Below, in pieces: positions 17,402 through 25,460 of a stretch of DNA of 64,000 nucleotides. Every line of letters starts with the position of its first letter. Position 1 is the first letter of the stretch. The stretch is from Rossellomorea aquimaris (GTDB lineage: Bacteria > Bacillota > Bacilli > Bacillales > Bacillaceae_B): positions 62,001 through 126,000 of the forward strand of contig NZ_JAIVAT010000003.1 of assembly GCF_020172085.1 (NCBI RefSeq), written 5' to 3'. Below the pieces are notes generated by a model that saw only the letters and a program-made list of their open reading frames with translations, was not told the origin of the DNA and ran no database searches. The position numbers and the translations under genes were made by a program.

Positions 17402-17842
17402 TTGAGTATTGACTACTACCAGTTTTCAGCATTACCGGAAGACGCGGTTCTAAATGGAATCGCAGCATTACATCAGTCTATCTTTGGCACGTCGTACGAT
17501 TTTAACAACAAACTGGCAAGTAAGCCCCGACTGATCATTCATATTGCGATGGACAATTCCAAAGTGATTGGATATAAAATCGGGTATGAACTGGATGAGC
17601 ATACCTTCTACAGCTGGTTAGGCGGAGTGGATCCAGACTATCGCAAACACGGCATTGCCTCTGAGTTAATGAGAAGGCAGCATCACGATTTGAAGGAAAG
17701 TGGATATGCTGTAGTGCAAACCAAGACAATGAATCGATGGCGCAGTATGCTGATCTTGAATATAAAAAACGGATTTGATGTCATCGATACGTATACGGAC
17801 GAGAAAGGCTTACATAAAATCATTCTTGAAAAAAAGTTATAA
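17402..17842 (+). CDS. GNAT family N-acetyltransferase
   Basis: A 146-aa acetyltransferase. The acetyl-CoA loop is VDPDYRKHGIASELMRRQH, followed by VQTKTMNRWRSMLILNIKNGF, where the N-x-M motif is typical of the ElaA/YjdJ-type branch. TTG start following an AGGAGG site. Second gene after the HAD hydrolase, followed closely by a CPBP gene. Substrate unknown. Confidence 0.83.
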   Translation: MSIDYYQFSALPEDAVLNGIAALHQSIFGTSYDFNNKLASKPRLIIHIAMDNSKVIGYKIGYELDEHTFYSWLGGVDPDYRKHGIASELMRRQHHDLKESGYAVVQTKTMNRWRSMLILNIKNGFDVIDTYTDEKGLHKIILEKKL

Positions 17843-17861
17843 CAGAGCGGGGGAAAGTTCC

Positions 17862-18539
17862 ATGCTAAATGGCTTGTCAACCAATGAGGCAATCGCTGTG
17901 AAGGGCACCACTTCAACTATTAAGTTGAAAACTCTATGTATCTATCTGATTCTATTGGCAGTTCCTGGTTATTTTATCAACAAACTTCCGATTCAGGGTG
18001 TCAACTATGAAGGATTGAAAGGACTCATTTGGTTTGTCTATTTTATGATCGTTACGCTGTGTTTCAGGGATATAAGGGTTGTTATCGCTCCGCTCCTAAA
18101 CGTCAAAGCATTCAAAAAGCCTGGCACCTATGGATGGATTCTCCTTACCTTTATGCTCCCCTACGCCTTGCTGCATCTTTGCCTTTATTTCGAAGTGTTA
18201 CTCGACAAATATTATATATTTTATTTTAAAAATCATATGGTACATGCAAGCAATTGGAGGCAGACGGTGGATGTGGCGATCCTTACCCCGATAACAGAAG
18301 AAATGGTGTTCAGGGGCATTTTGCTGACAATCCTATTGAGGTTTGTGAAGTCGTACTGGGCAATCGGTATTACATCGATCCTGTTCGCACTCATTCATTT
18401 TTCGGATTTGTGGATGTTTCCGCTATTGGGAGGTTTCCTTTTGACAATGACAGCGTATAAGACAAAATCGATCCTTCCGGCGATGGTCGCTCATTCACTG
18501 TGGAATTTATATATGGCGCAGTTGTTTCTTTATTTTTAG
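17862..18539 (+). CDS. CPBP family intramembrane metalloprotease-like protein
   Basis: A 225-aa polytopic membrane protein with about six hydrophobic segments. The CPBP/Abi motifs are present: EEMVFRGILL (glutamates and arginine), then ALIHF (first histidine) and AHSLWNLYM (second histidine and asparagine). The family includes Rce1-like prenyl-protein proteases and bacteriocin self-immunity proteins; no bacteriocin gene is nearby. The ATG at 17862 follows GGGGGAAA; longer reading frames from 17775 overlap the GNAT gene and lack an RBS. Confidence 0.85.
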   Translation: MLNGLSTNEAIAVKGTTSTIKLKTLCIYLILLAVPGYFINKLPIQGVNYEGLKGLIWFVYFMIVTLCFRDIRVVIAPLLNVKAFKKPGTYGWILLTFMLPYALLHLCLYFEVLLDKYYIFYFKNHMVHASNWRQTVDVAILTPITEEMVFRGILLTILLRFVKSYWAIGITSILFALIHFSDLWMFPLLGGFLLTMTAYKTKSILPAMVAHSLWNLYMAQLFLYF

Positions 18540-18583
18540 GGGGAATGGAGATACCCAAATCCTAAAGATAGGAGAACAAATCT

Positions 18584-19048
18584 ATGAAAAAAATCAGTTT
18601 TATAATAGGTGTGATCATCCTGATTGTCATCCTGGCAAATTTACATACGATACTAGAGCAAGTCAAATGGTATTCATTAGAAGATAATAAAAAAGTGGCA
18701 ACCGAAACAAAGGTAGTTACGTTCCCTGAACTTTTCGATCTCTTACATCGACAACGAGAATTGGCCGCAGAATTGGAGGATACCGTCACCTATTCATTGA
18801 TAGGCGATGAAATTAGAAAAGGTGCTGATGATGCTTCTGATTACGAAAGGTTTTTGATGCACAATGATTCCATCACAAAAATTAAAGTGAGGCTGCCGAT
18901 CACAACCTACCAAGACGATGATAAAACCCTTGAATTTATATCAGGAAAAGGAGAAGTGATAGGAATATTCGAGGACGGGCGGTGGAAAGGGTTTGACGGC
19001 TCTTGGGAGGATTTAATGAAAAAGGATCATTCGAATGGTCATGAATAA
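18584..19048 (+). CDS. Membrane-anchored protein of unknown function
   Basis: A 154-aa protein with an N-terminal membrane segment (residues 4-20, ISFIIGVIILIVILANL) and an extracytoplasmic, charged remainder. A predicted amphipathic helix (LFDLLHRQRELAAELEDTV) is followed by a beta-rich part ending in FEDGRWKGFDGSWEDL. No lipobox cysteine is present. AGGAG precedes the ATG. I do not recognise the family. It ends just before a perfect palindromic terminator. Confidence 0.65.
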   Translation: MKKISFIIGVIILIVILANLHTILEQVKWYSLEDNKKVATETKVVTFPELFDLLHRQRELAAELEDTVTYSLIGDEIRKGADDASDYERFLMHNDSITKIKVRLPITTYQDDDKTLEFISGKGEVIGIFEDGRWKGFDGSWEDLMKKDHSNGHE

Positions 19049-19080
19049 AGCGAATGAATAGATAAACGGGCGAAATAAAT

Positions 19081-19118
19081 TAAGACAGCACAGAGATGAT
19101 CATCTCTGTGCTGTCTTA
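19081..19118. terminator. Perfect 38-bp palindrome, bidirectional terminator
   Basis: The 19 bases TAAGACAGCACAGAGATGA are followed directly by their exact reverse complement. It lies between convergent genes (18584-19048 plus, 19134-19574 minus) and probably ends both. Confidence 0.8.
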
Positions 19119-19133
19119 AATGACGAAATGAGA

Positions 19134-19574
19134 TTAATATTTTTTACTATAAAGATACTTCAACAATACCTTGAGAAATAAAATGAAAAATAAAGTCACA
19201 ATCAACGTATGGAAAATGGTGTGATTGTAATATCCTGAAACGATGGTGGCAATGGCGATGCTGCCAGCCATGATGGTGAAGCTCATCGATTCTGACTTTG
19301 CTTCAATCATTTTCTTTCTTTCGTCGTTCATTTCGATATATAGTTGTTTTAGTTTTTGTGTATTCTTTAAAGAAGCACGTAATTTTTTACTTTTTAATAG
19401 GAAAATAATCTGTAACCCAATAAATACCCCAATCTAGACCCCGTGAGTGAAATCATCTTTTACCCATATTTGCACATCTAATGTTGTGGGAATCAGGATC
19501 ACTAGAAAGGATATCGCACTAATGAGATGATATAGTTTTATTTTCGTATGGATCCCTCTTTGAAATTCTTCCAT
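19134..19574 (-). pseudogene. Membrane partner of the XRE regulator, interrupted by TAG
   Basis: From the ATG at 19574, which follows a strong AAGGAGGAG site, a single frame runs to 19134 with one internal TAG (19434-19436). Removing that stop gives a continuous 146-aa protein with hydrophobic segments at residues 16-34, 44-56 and two near the C terminus, a normal layout for the membrane proteins encoded after small XRE regulators. The context (HGV-stop-IGVF) suggests a tryptophan TGG to TAG change. Both halves keep good hydrophobicity and frame, so the event looks recent, or is a sequencing error or a recoded site. Confidence 0.75.
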
Positions 19575-19575
19575 C

Positions 19576-19788
19576 TTATAACTCCTCCTTTTCAGATTCG
19601 GAAAAATCAAATACATCTTCAATGGTTAAATTGAAAAATCTCGAAATCTTGTAAGCTAAAACTAATGAAGCCGTATACTTTTCATTCTCTAATGACGTAA
19701 TGGTCTGTCTTGAGACGCCGACTGATAATGCCAGCTCTTCTTGGGTGATCTTATGTTTTTTCCTTAATTCTTGGATCCTGGTTTTCAT
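19576..19788 (-). CDS. XRE family transcriptional regulator, short form
   Basis: A 70-aa protein that is almost entirely a Cro/CI helix-turn-helix: MKTRIQELRKKHKITQEEL then ALSVGVSRQTITSLENEKY as the recognition helix, and AYKISRFFNLTIEDVF. This matches the small regulators paired with a two- to four-helix membrane protein. ATG start after GGAGGGC. One base separates its stop from the start of the membrane partner. Palindromic operator-like sequence overlaps its promoter, suggesting autoregulation. Confidence 0.88.
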   Translation of the reverse strand: MKTRIQELRKKHKITQEELALSVGVSRQTITSLENEKYTASLVLAYKISRFFNLTIEDVFDFSESEKEEL

Positions 19789-19800
19789 ATGCCCTCCGAT

Positions 19801-19851
19801 GTAAAGTCTGCTTTACACTTTTGGTATAGTTAACTTTACATTTTACGTCAA
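19801..19851 (-). promoter_or_regulatory. Promoter and operator of the XRE gene
   Basis: On the minus strand, -35 TTGACG (19846-19851) and -10 TATACC (19823-19828) are separated by exactly 17 bp. A palindrome GTAAAGCAGACTTTAC lies at 19801-19816 and a related GTAAAGTTAAC overlaps the spacer, a layout expected for XRE autorepression. Confidence 0.7.
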
Positions 19852-19918
19852 GCTAACTTTTCATATTTTTTAGAAATTTCTTTATTGAACGGTAAAATGT
19901 TCTTTAACAAATAAAAAT

Positions 19919-19946
19919 AAGCAGTCCAATTATGTTCGGACTGCTT
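19919..19946 (-). terminator. Terminator after the GIY-YIG gene
   Basis: AAGCAGTCC pairs with GGACTGCTT across a ten-base loop, with a T-rich tract on the minus strand. Confidence 0.75.
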
Positions 19947-19964
19947 AAGAAAGATCTTGTCTTT

Positions 19965-20318
19965 CTATTTTTGGTGGTTATACCCCCGTTCCCCATACGG
20001 CTGCACTTTCTCCAACCACTTATCTTCCAACTCAGCCAGTGCTTCCTTTTCAGTAACAAAAGGATCATCATTCTTTTTCAATTTTTCCAGCAGCTCAAAG
20101 GTAAATGCCTCTTTACCGAACTGCTTCCATTCTGCTTGTAATGCTTTGCTGGTAGTGAATCCGTTGTTTTCGAGCATGAACTTGATGCCGTTCAGGGTCT
20201 TCAAGTTTTTCGTACTTCCGATGTAGATTTTATTGTTTTGTACATTTTTGATTTGAAAGATCCCTGCTTCAACTGGTGTTTCTTTATACTGCTGTTTTAA
20301 TTCTCTTTTTCGATCCAT
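19965..20318 (-). CDS. GIY-YIG domain protein
   Basis: A 117-aa protein. The nuclease core motif appears as AGIFQIKNVQNNKIYIGSTKN, followed by a helical region and a late glutamate-containing EALAELEDKWLEKV segment. The first tyrosine of GIY is phenylalanine, a common variant. Catalysis is plausible but unproven. The ATG at 20318 follows AGGAGGAG; an upstream in-frame start at 20342 is less likely. Together with the DUF2087 gene 24 bp upstream it forms a two-gene unit. Confidence 0.75.
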   Translation of the reverse strand: MDRKRELKQQYKETPVEAGIFQIKNVQNNKIYIGSTKNLKTLNGIKFMLENNGFTTSKALQAEWKQFGKEAFTFELLEKLKKNDDPFVTEKEALAELEDKWLEKVQPYGERGYNHQK

Positions 20319-20342
20319 GGTTTTCTCCTCCTGCATTAACAT

Positions 20343-21089
20343 TCATTTTTTTACCCAATACTTGCTTCCGTCCGGTTTACGGTCTAAAAAGCCGTATTCA
20401 ATAAGATATCGTCTGATGAGCACATAATCATCATACATGCTCTTTAATAGTTGATTTAATTCTTTTTCGTCGTAATGGTCATTTTCTTTTAGTTGTTTTG
20501 ATATTTCACGAAGGATGACCAATCTCTGTTTTTCCTTTGGAGGAAATTTCGTCAATATCCCCTCAGAGAAGTATTTCTTCAGTATTTTATCCTGTTCCTC
20601 CTGAGTGATATTGTATCGTTCATCGACCATGGTGGCGGTTTGATGAACGGGGACAAACGTCGGGGCATTTTCATCTTTTTCTTTCAGTAATTCCATCATG
20701 GTCAGGAAGGTTTTTGCCTGACGCTCCTTTTCTTTTAGGGCAAAACGGTGATGACGGATCGTGGAGGCACTGCCGATATCCAATTCTTCTTGAACCTCTT
20801 TGTCATTTTTCCCTTGATAAAATAAGCTCAACAATCGCTTTTGATGATCCGTAAGGCCGGTAAGCTTTTTATCCATTGCGATTAAAAAGTCAAATACAGA
20901 ACTGTGCGTTTGTTCAATATGAACACGTATATATTTTTCAGCTAGATAAAATTTATCTTCGTAAGGGTATACCATCCCTTTTTCGATGCTCTCTCCACAC
21001 ATAAGACAGACAAATGAATCCTTTTCTTCAAGAAATCCTCTTTTCATTTCTTCTAAAGAGGCACTCCAAAACTGGTTGGAAAGCTCCAT
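20343..21089 (-). CDS. DUF2087 protein with zinc-finger-like and HTH segments
   Basis: A 248-aa cytoplasmic protein. The N-terminal region contains CLMCGES and HIEQTH (a C2H2-type arrangement, residues ~28-64). A LuxR-like helix-turn-helix follows (LTDHQKRLLSLFYQGKND, then KEVQEELDIGSASTIRHHR). The C-terminal 90 residues match DUF2087: ILTKFPPKEKQRLVILREI, DDYVLIRRYLIEYGFLDR and DGSKYWV. It is probably a DNA-binding regulator. The GIY-YIG gene follows in the same direction. Confidence 0.78.
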   Translation of the reverse strand: MELSNQFWSASLEEMKRGFLEEKDSFVCLMCGESIEKGMVYPYEDKFYLAEKYIRVHIEQTHSSVFDFLIAMDKKLTGLTDHQKRLLSLFYQGKNDKEVQEELDIGSASTIRHHRFALKEKERQAKTFLTMMELLKEKDENAPTFVPVHQTATMVDERYNITQEEQDKILKKYFSEGILTKFPPKEKQRLVILREISKQLKENDHYDEKELNQLLKSMYDDYVLIRRYLIEYGFLDRKPDGSKYWVKK

Positions 21090-21339
21090 TCATAAACACT
21101 TCCTATTCTCTTAACTTATATATTAAACGATAGTTTATATTGTTGGTTAATTTATAAACATAATATTATTTTGTTTGTTAAATGTCAATGGGTTGTTAAT
21201 GTTTTATCAGCTCCGCTTCCACCAATCAGCCGTCTTGTCCAAGCATCCAATCACAGTCTAGACCTGATGGTAAGGGCGTGGTATCTTCAGATAATAGGGG
21301 GATGTAAACCTTAAATAAATGGAACGGTAGGCGAATCGG

Positions 21340-21921
21340 ATGACGGACGTGACGAACGTAAAATGTGAAAACATAACGGAAGAAATCATTCAAAATTATA
21401 AACAAAAGGGGTTTGAGTTGGTATTTCAGGAATATGTGATGGAACACACTTTAACTGAAATTCCTCAGATTGAATCCTCTTTTCCTGTGATTTTCAAGAG
21501 CTGGTCACCATCGTTGAAAGAGCAATTTTTTGAAGTGTACCAGACATCCTTCAAAGACCGTCCGGGATTTCCGGGATGGCCAATGGAGAAATGGGTGGAG
21601 TGGATATCCTCCGGCGCAGATTTTTTACCAGAACGGTCCTATTTAGCAACTATAAATAACCATTCTGTAGGGTTCATTACCTCCGATAAAGAAACCGACA
21701 AAATCGGGTACATCATTCAAGTGGGTGTGATTCCGGAGTTGAGGGGAAAGGGAATTGCTGCGATCCTGACATGCAAATGCCTGGAGGCTTTCCGTTATGA
21801 TGGCATGACATCTGCCACTCTTCATGTGAATCAAAATAATCCCGGAGCCATAAAGCTATATGAACGGTTAGAATTTAAGACTGTTCGTAAAAGGGGCACA
21901 TTTGAAAGACGAGAGAGATGA
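21340..21921 (+). CDS. GNAT acetyltransferase, C-terminal half of a two-domain family
   Basis: A 193-aa protein. Residues ~50-190 form a complete GNAT domain with VQVGVIPELRGKGIAAILT as the acetyl-CoA loop and LHVNQNNPGAIKLYERLEF. Residues 10-40 (NYKQKGFELVFQEYVM) look like the last strands of a preceding GNAT domain, as in MshD-type double acetyltransferases of about 300 aa. The first domain is absent and no good RBS precedes the ATG, so the gene is probably 5'-truncated. A terminator follows. Confidence 0.65.
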   Translation: MTDVTNVKCENITEEIIQNYKQKGFELVFQEYVMEHTLTEIPQIESSFPVIFKSWSPSLKEQFFEVYQTSFKDRPGFPGWPMEKWVEWISSGADFLPERSYLATINNHSVGFITSDKETDKIGYIIQVGVIPELRGKGIAAILTCKCLEAFRYDGMTSATLHVNQNNPGAIKLYERLEFKTVRKRGTFERRER

Positions 21922-21927
21922 TAGTAA

Positions 21928-21970
21928 AGCGTATCCAGAGTTAAAGGATACGCTGATTTTTTTTAAAAAA
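21928..21970 (+). terminator. Terminator after the GNAT gene
   Basis: AGCGTATCC pairs with GGATACGCT across a nine-base loop, followed by a run of eight or more T residues. Confidence 0.85.
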
Positions 21971-22022
21971 AGGATAGTAATGAAGATAAAGAGAATGTTT
22001 AAAGCAAAAGGAGGTCCTACTG

Positions 22023-22841
22023 ATGAAAGAACATATCATGGAAGTCATGAAACAAATCGAAATCGATCACGACGTGAAAATTTTATTCGCCTGCGAATCT
22101 GGGAGCAGGGCATGGGGCTTTCCCTCTAAGGACAGCGACTATGACGTCCGGTTCATTTATATCCATAAACCTAACTGGTATTTATCCATCGATCAGAAGA
22201 GGGATGTGATCGAAATTCCGGCCAGGGACACTGTCTCCATTCCCACCGACCCGTTGTTGGACATGAGTGGGTGGGAGCTGACAAAGGCACTGAGATTATT
22301 TCGGAAATCAAATCCGTCTATTCTCGAGTGGCTTACATCAACGATCGTATATGCTCAACCCTATTCTGTTGTCGAGCAACTAAAGGAACTGGAACAGAAG
22401 CTATTTTCACCCGTCTCCAGTCTGTACCACTATTTAAATATGGCGAAGAGCAACTTTCGCGATCATGAAGAAGGCGGGATTAAGAAATATTTAAATGTGC
22501 TTCGTCCCTTGCTGGCTGCCCAATGGATTGGGAAATATCATGCGAGCCCGCCGATTGAATTTCAGGAGCTGGTTGAAGACCTGCTGCCGGCGGGTGAGGT
22601 GAAAGATGCGGTCGCAACGTTGTTGAAACGGAAGATAATGGGGGAGGGACTGAACGTTGAGCCATGGCCGTATGAGATGGATGAATATGTATCTGAAAAA
22701 ATCCAGCATTTAGAAACGTATGTGAAGTCGCTTAAGGTCGATCGTTCTGACCCGACAGAGGAGCTAGACAAATTGTTCAGGAATGCGTTGAGAGAAGTTT
22801 GGCATGAAGAGTGGACGGATTTTGTTGGAGGTAATAAATGA
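22023..22841 (+). CDS. Nucleotidyltransferase, YcgL/COG3541 type
   Basis: A 272-aa DNA polymerase beta-superfamily protein. The catalytic GSRAWGFPSKDSDYDVRFIY shows the G-S and two metal-binding aspartates (DSDYD). The following helical region (WELTKALRLFRKSNPSILEWL) matches the YcgL/RlaP-like branch. It should transfer a nucleotide to an unidentified acceptor. AAAGGAGG precedes the ATG. It lies alone between two terminators. Confidence 0.85.
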   Translation: MKEHIMEVMKQIEIDHDVKILFACESGSRAWGFPSKDSDYDVRFIYIHKPNWYLSIDQKRDVIEIPARDTVSIPTDPLLDMSGWELTKALRLFRKSNPSILEWLTSTIVYAQPYSVVEQLKELEQKLFSPVSSLYHYLNMAKSNFRDHEEGGIKKYLNVLRPLLAAQWIGKYHASPPIEFQELVEDLLPAGEVKDAVATLLKRKIMGEGLNVEPWPYEMDEYVSEKIQHLETYVKSLKVDRSDPTEELDKLFRNALREVWHEEWTDFVGGNK

Positions 22842-22914
22842 TTGACGTACGATTAAGGACCGTTTGTTGAAAAATTAATAAAATTAAGGTTGAAACAGAT
22901 CTATATTCCTTGGT

Positions 22915-22958
22915 GAGCCAAGAATTTCAAGCTGGTTATGGGCAGGGGGCTCTTTTTT
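22915..22958 (+). terminator. Terminator after the nucleotidyltransferase gene
   Basis: GAGCC pairs with GGCTC around a long loop, followed by six T residues. The stem is short, so the assignment is moderate. Confidence 0.55.
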
Positions 22959-22999
22959 AATGTCTTCTTTATTGATGCGAGGAAGAGACAGCGATTAAT

Positions 23000-23090
23000 T
23001 GCGTCATTTCCGGGCATGATTGCGTCATTTTTTAATTAATTGCGTCATTTTCCCGATAATTGCGTCGTTTTTTTATTTTTTGCGTCATTT
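23000..23090. repeat. 20-nt-period array B (TGCGTCATTT core)
   Basis: The decamer TGCGTCATTT recurs at 23000, 23021, 23041, 23061 (TGCGTCGTTT) and 23081, with steps of 21, 20, 20 and 20 nt. Spacers are about 10 nt, unrelated, AT-rich, with one GC-rich exception. The array lies between a plus-strand terminator and the minus-strand 55-aa gene. No ORF is supported. Confidence 0.85.
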
Positions 23091-23133
23091 TCCATTTATA
23101 ACCATTTCTCGCTAATACCCCATAGCTACAATG

Positions 23134-23301
23134 TCACCTTACCCTCTTGCCCCTCCCCCTATTAAGCCAATACATAAGAAAAAATCCCAACGTAATTCCA
23201 CCACTCAAGCTCAGAATGAAAGTCACCTCATAATGTCCAATCAAGGATAAGACCACATGCACAATGAACCCAACAATAAATGGAAAGTACCAGCGATTCA
23301 T
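23134..23301 (-). CDS. Small two-helix membrane protein, 55 aa
   Basis: Found by reading the minus strand. The ATG at 23301 follows AAGGGGGTG. The product is almost entirely hydrophobic: a first helix at residues 5-20 (YFPFIVGFIVHVVLSL), a short HYE turn, a second helix at residues 27-46, and a basic tail (NRGRGKRVR). It is divergent from lnrJ, 159 bp away. Family not recognised. Confidence 0.65.
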   Translation of the reverse strand: MNRWYFPFIVGFIVHVVLSLIGHYEVTFILSLSGGITLGFFLMYWLNRGRGKRVR

Positions 23302-23460
23302 AAAAACACCCCCTTATTAGACTAAAGATTTTATACTCAAAATGTTGTATTTCAAACGCTGCATTCTATCACCAATACCCAAGTTCATCCTTATCAAACC
23401 AGCAAACTAAGCTTATAATGGAAATATATTCTTACTCATATTCCAGAAAGAGGTGATTCC

Positions 23461-24657
23461 ATGAAACTCACTTTCTTAAGCATTCTCCGCCTGGTCATGC
23501 TCACCATGATCAGTTACATCTATTATTCTTCTGTAGAAGCACCTACAAATGCACAAATGATCTATGTAATCATAGGGATAACCGGGTTCATCCTAAATCA
23601 TTTTTTGCTTTTGTACATACGGAAACATACATATTATCCACTTCCACTTGCCCTTGATTTCATCTTAATTACAGGATTCGTCTTTTTTTATCCAGCGTCG
23701 TCCCTTTATCTGATCCTGTTCGGGGTAAGTACAGTGACGCTGTTCTTATTTACTGAAAACAGACGGATACTCTGGGCATTTTCTATTGCCTTTTTCATCA
23801 TTTGGGCAGGTTCTATGTACTATATTTATAAAGTTACCGGCACCTTTTCCCTCATGGAAAACCTTATTAACTTTAGCTTAATCGTGTTTGAGGCAGTCGT
23901 CGGTCGCCTTATCTACAGACTTTTTCATGCACGTGCGAAAATTGAAACCCAGTACGGCGAACTGCAGGAAACCCATACAGCGCTAACCTCCGCTCATGAG
24001 CAATTACATCACTACTCAAAACAGGTGGAGGAGTTGACCCTCATCCGAGAACGAAACCGGATTTCCGGGGAAATCCATGATACGGTCGGTCACAAAATGA
24101 CCGCCCTCCTCGTTCAGCTTCAGGTAGCTAAGGAGCTGATGGAATCCCGCCCTGATATGAGCAAACAGAAGATTCAGCTCTGTGAAGATTTGGCTAGGGA
24201 GTCCCTTCAGGAAATACGCCTGTCGGTAAGGACCTTGAAAGATCACGATCAGCCGAAATCCTTTGTCACGACGATAAGAAAGATGCTGGGGGATTATCAG
24301 AAGATGACCGGACTTGTATCAAGTTTCACGGTCAAAGGTGATGTCATGGTGATACCGATCTCGGTACAACTAGACCTGACCCGCGTCATACAGGAATCGA
24401 TCACCAATGCCGTCCGGCACGGCCAGGCGAAGGAATGCAGCGTCATCCTCGAAGTCTCGGAATCTATCGTAGAAATCAGTATTAAGGATGACGGAAAAGG
24501 TTCAGGGGAAATCCATCCCGGGTTTGGCTTAAAGCATATGAGGGACAGAATTCATGAACATGGAGGAACCACCGCATTTGAAAGTACGAAAGAAGGGTTC
24601 CTTGTGAAAGCAGCGGTACCGCTGATAGAGATGAAATGGCAGATGGGGGGATCATAA
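23461..24657 (+). CDS. lnrJ: Sensor histidine kinase, LnrJ (YfiJ)-like
   Basis: A 398-aa NarL-family sensor kinase. Residues 1-150 hold four to six membrane helices with little extracellular loop; a short coiled coil follows. The HisKA_3 motif ISGEIHDTVGHKM places the phosphorylated histidine at 206. ATP-binding boxes are RVIQESITNAVRHG, DDGKG and GFGLKHMRDRIHEHGG. B. subtilis LnrJ has the same size and heads the same gene order, sensing linearmycin-type membrane-active polyenes. Its stop codon is followed directly by the response regulator start. Confidence 0.85.
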   Translation: MKLTFLSILRLVMLTMISYIYYSSVEAPTNAQMIYVIIGITGFILNHFLLLYIRKHTYYPLPLALDFILITGFVFFYPASSLYLILFGVSTVTLFLFTENRRILWAFSIAFFIIWAGSMYYIYKVTGTFSLMENLINFSLIVFEAVVGRLIYRLFHARAKIETQYGELQETHTALTSAHEQLHHYSKQVEELTLIRERNRISGEIHDTVGHKMTALLVQLQVAKELMESRPDMSKQKIQLCEDLARESLQEIRLSVRTLKDHDQPKSFVTTIRKMLGDYQKMTGLVSSFTVKGDVMVIPISVQLDLTRVIQESITNAVRHGQAKECSVILEVSESIVEISIKDDGKGSGEIHPGFGLKHMRDRIHEHGGTTAFESTKEGFLVKAAVPLIEMKWQMGGS

Positions 24658-25314
24658 ATGGTCAGAATTTTAATCGTTGATGATCAGGAATTAATGAGGG
24701 ACGGACTTGCGACGATATTAGATCTAAGAGAAGAAATCGATGTGACTGGGGTCGCGTCTAATGGGAAGGAAGCTTTTGAGATAGCAGGTGAACTCCGTCC
24801 GGATATCGTCCTGATGGACATCCGCATGCCAATCGCGAGCGGAGTGGAAGGAACGAAGCTCATCACAACCGCCTATCCGGACATCAAGGTTCTCATGCTC
24901 ACCACCTTCAATGACAGTGAGCTCATCTTTGAAGCACTGGAAGAAGGGGCAAGCGGATATTTGTTGAAAGATATGCCGACGGATGCCATCGTTCAGGCGA
25001 TTATGACGGTTCAATCGGGTGGCATGGTGCTCCCGAAAGAACTAACAGGGGATATCGTGAGGGAAATGAGAAGGAAGCAGCCCACAGAACAAATCAACAC
25101 AGTACCGGAAATTGTGAAGGAACTGACGGAACGGGAACTGGAGGTACTGAATAAACTCGGTCTCGGACTGAACAACAAGGAGATTGCGGGGGAACTGTAT
25201 ATTTCAGAAGGCACGGTAAAGAATCATGTTTCCAATCTTATCAGCAAGCTTCAGCTGAGGGACCGGACCCAGGCGGCCATCTTTGCCGTCCGTTATCACA
25301 TTACGGATTATTGA
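24658..25314 (+). CDS. lnrK: Response regulator, LnrK (YfiK)-like
   Basis: A 218-aa NarL/FixJ regulator. The receiver domain carries the phospho-acceptor Asp54 in DIVLMDIRMP and the conserved lysine in YLLKDMP. The C-terminal LuxR helix-turn-helix reads LTERELEVLNKLGLGLNNKE then EGTVKNHVSNLISKL. It should activate the ABC genes downstream when phosphorylated by the adjacent kinase. It starts directly at the kinase stop, and a terminator separates it from lnrL. Confidence 0.88.
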   Translation: MVRILIVDDQELMRDGLATILDLREEIDVTGVASNGKEAFEIAGELRPDIVLMDIRMPIASGVEGTKLITTAYPDIKVLMLTTFNDSELIFEALEEGASGYLLKDMPTDAIVQAIMTVQSGGMVLPKELTGDIVREMRRKQPTEQINTVPEIVKELTERELEVLNKLGLGLNNKEIAGELYISEGTVKNHVSNLISKLQLRDRTQAAIFAVRYHITDY

Positions 25315-25344
25315 ACCATGACTTTCAGCATAGTACTCCTATGA

Positions 25345-25372
25345 AATACAGCTATCAAAGCTGTATTTTTTT
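25345..25372 (+). terminator. Terminator between lnrK and lnrL
   Basis: AATACAGCT pairs with AGCTGTATT across a five-base loop, followed by seven T residues. It divides the regulatory pair from the exporter genes, so lnrLMN needs its own promoter. Confidence 0.82.
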
Positions 25373-25419
25373 ATGTTCAATTTCTATCGCTGGAGGGATT
25401 TGGAAAGAGGAGATCCCCG

Positions 25420-25436
25420 CTATACTTTAAGTATAG
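25420..25436. promoter_or_regulatory. Palindrome in the lnrL promoter region
   Basis: CTATACTTTAAGTATAG is a perfect 17-bp palindrome (8+1+8). It contains a -10-like TATACT, with TTGGAA (25400-25405) as a weak -35. It is the best candidate site for the LnrK-like regulator or for another repressor; that is inference. Confidence 0.5.
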
Positions 25437-25460
25437 TCAAAGAAAAAAGGGTGTGGAGAT

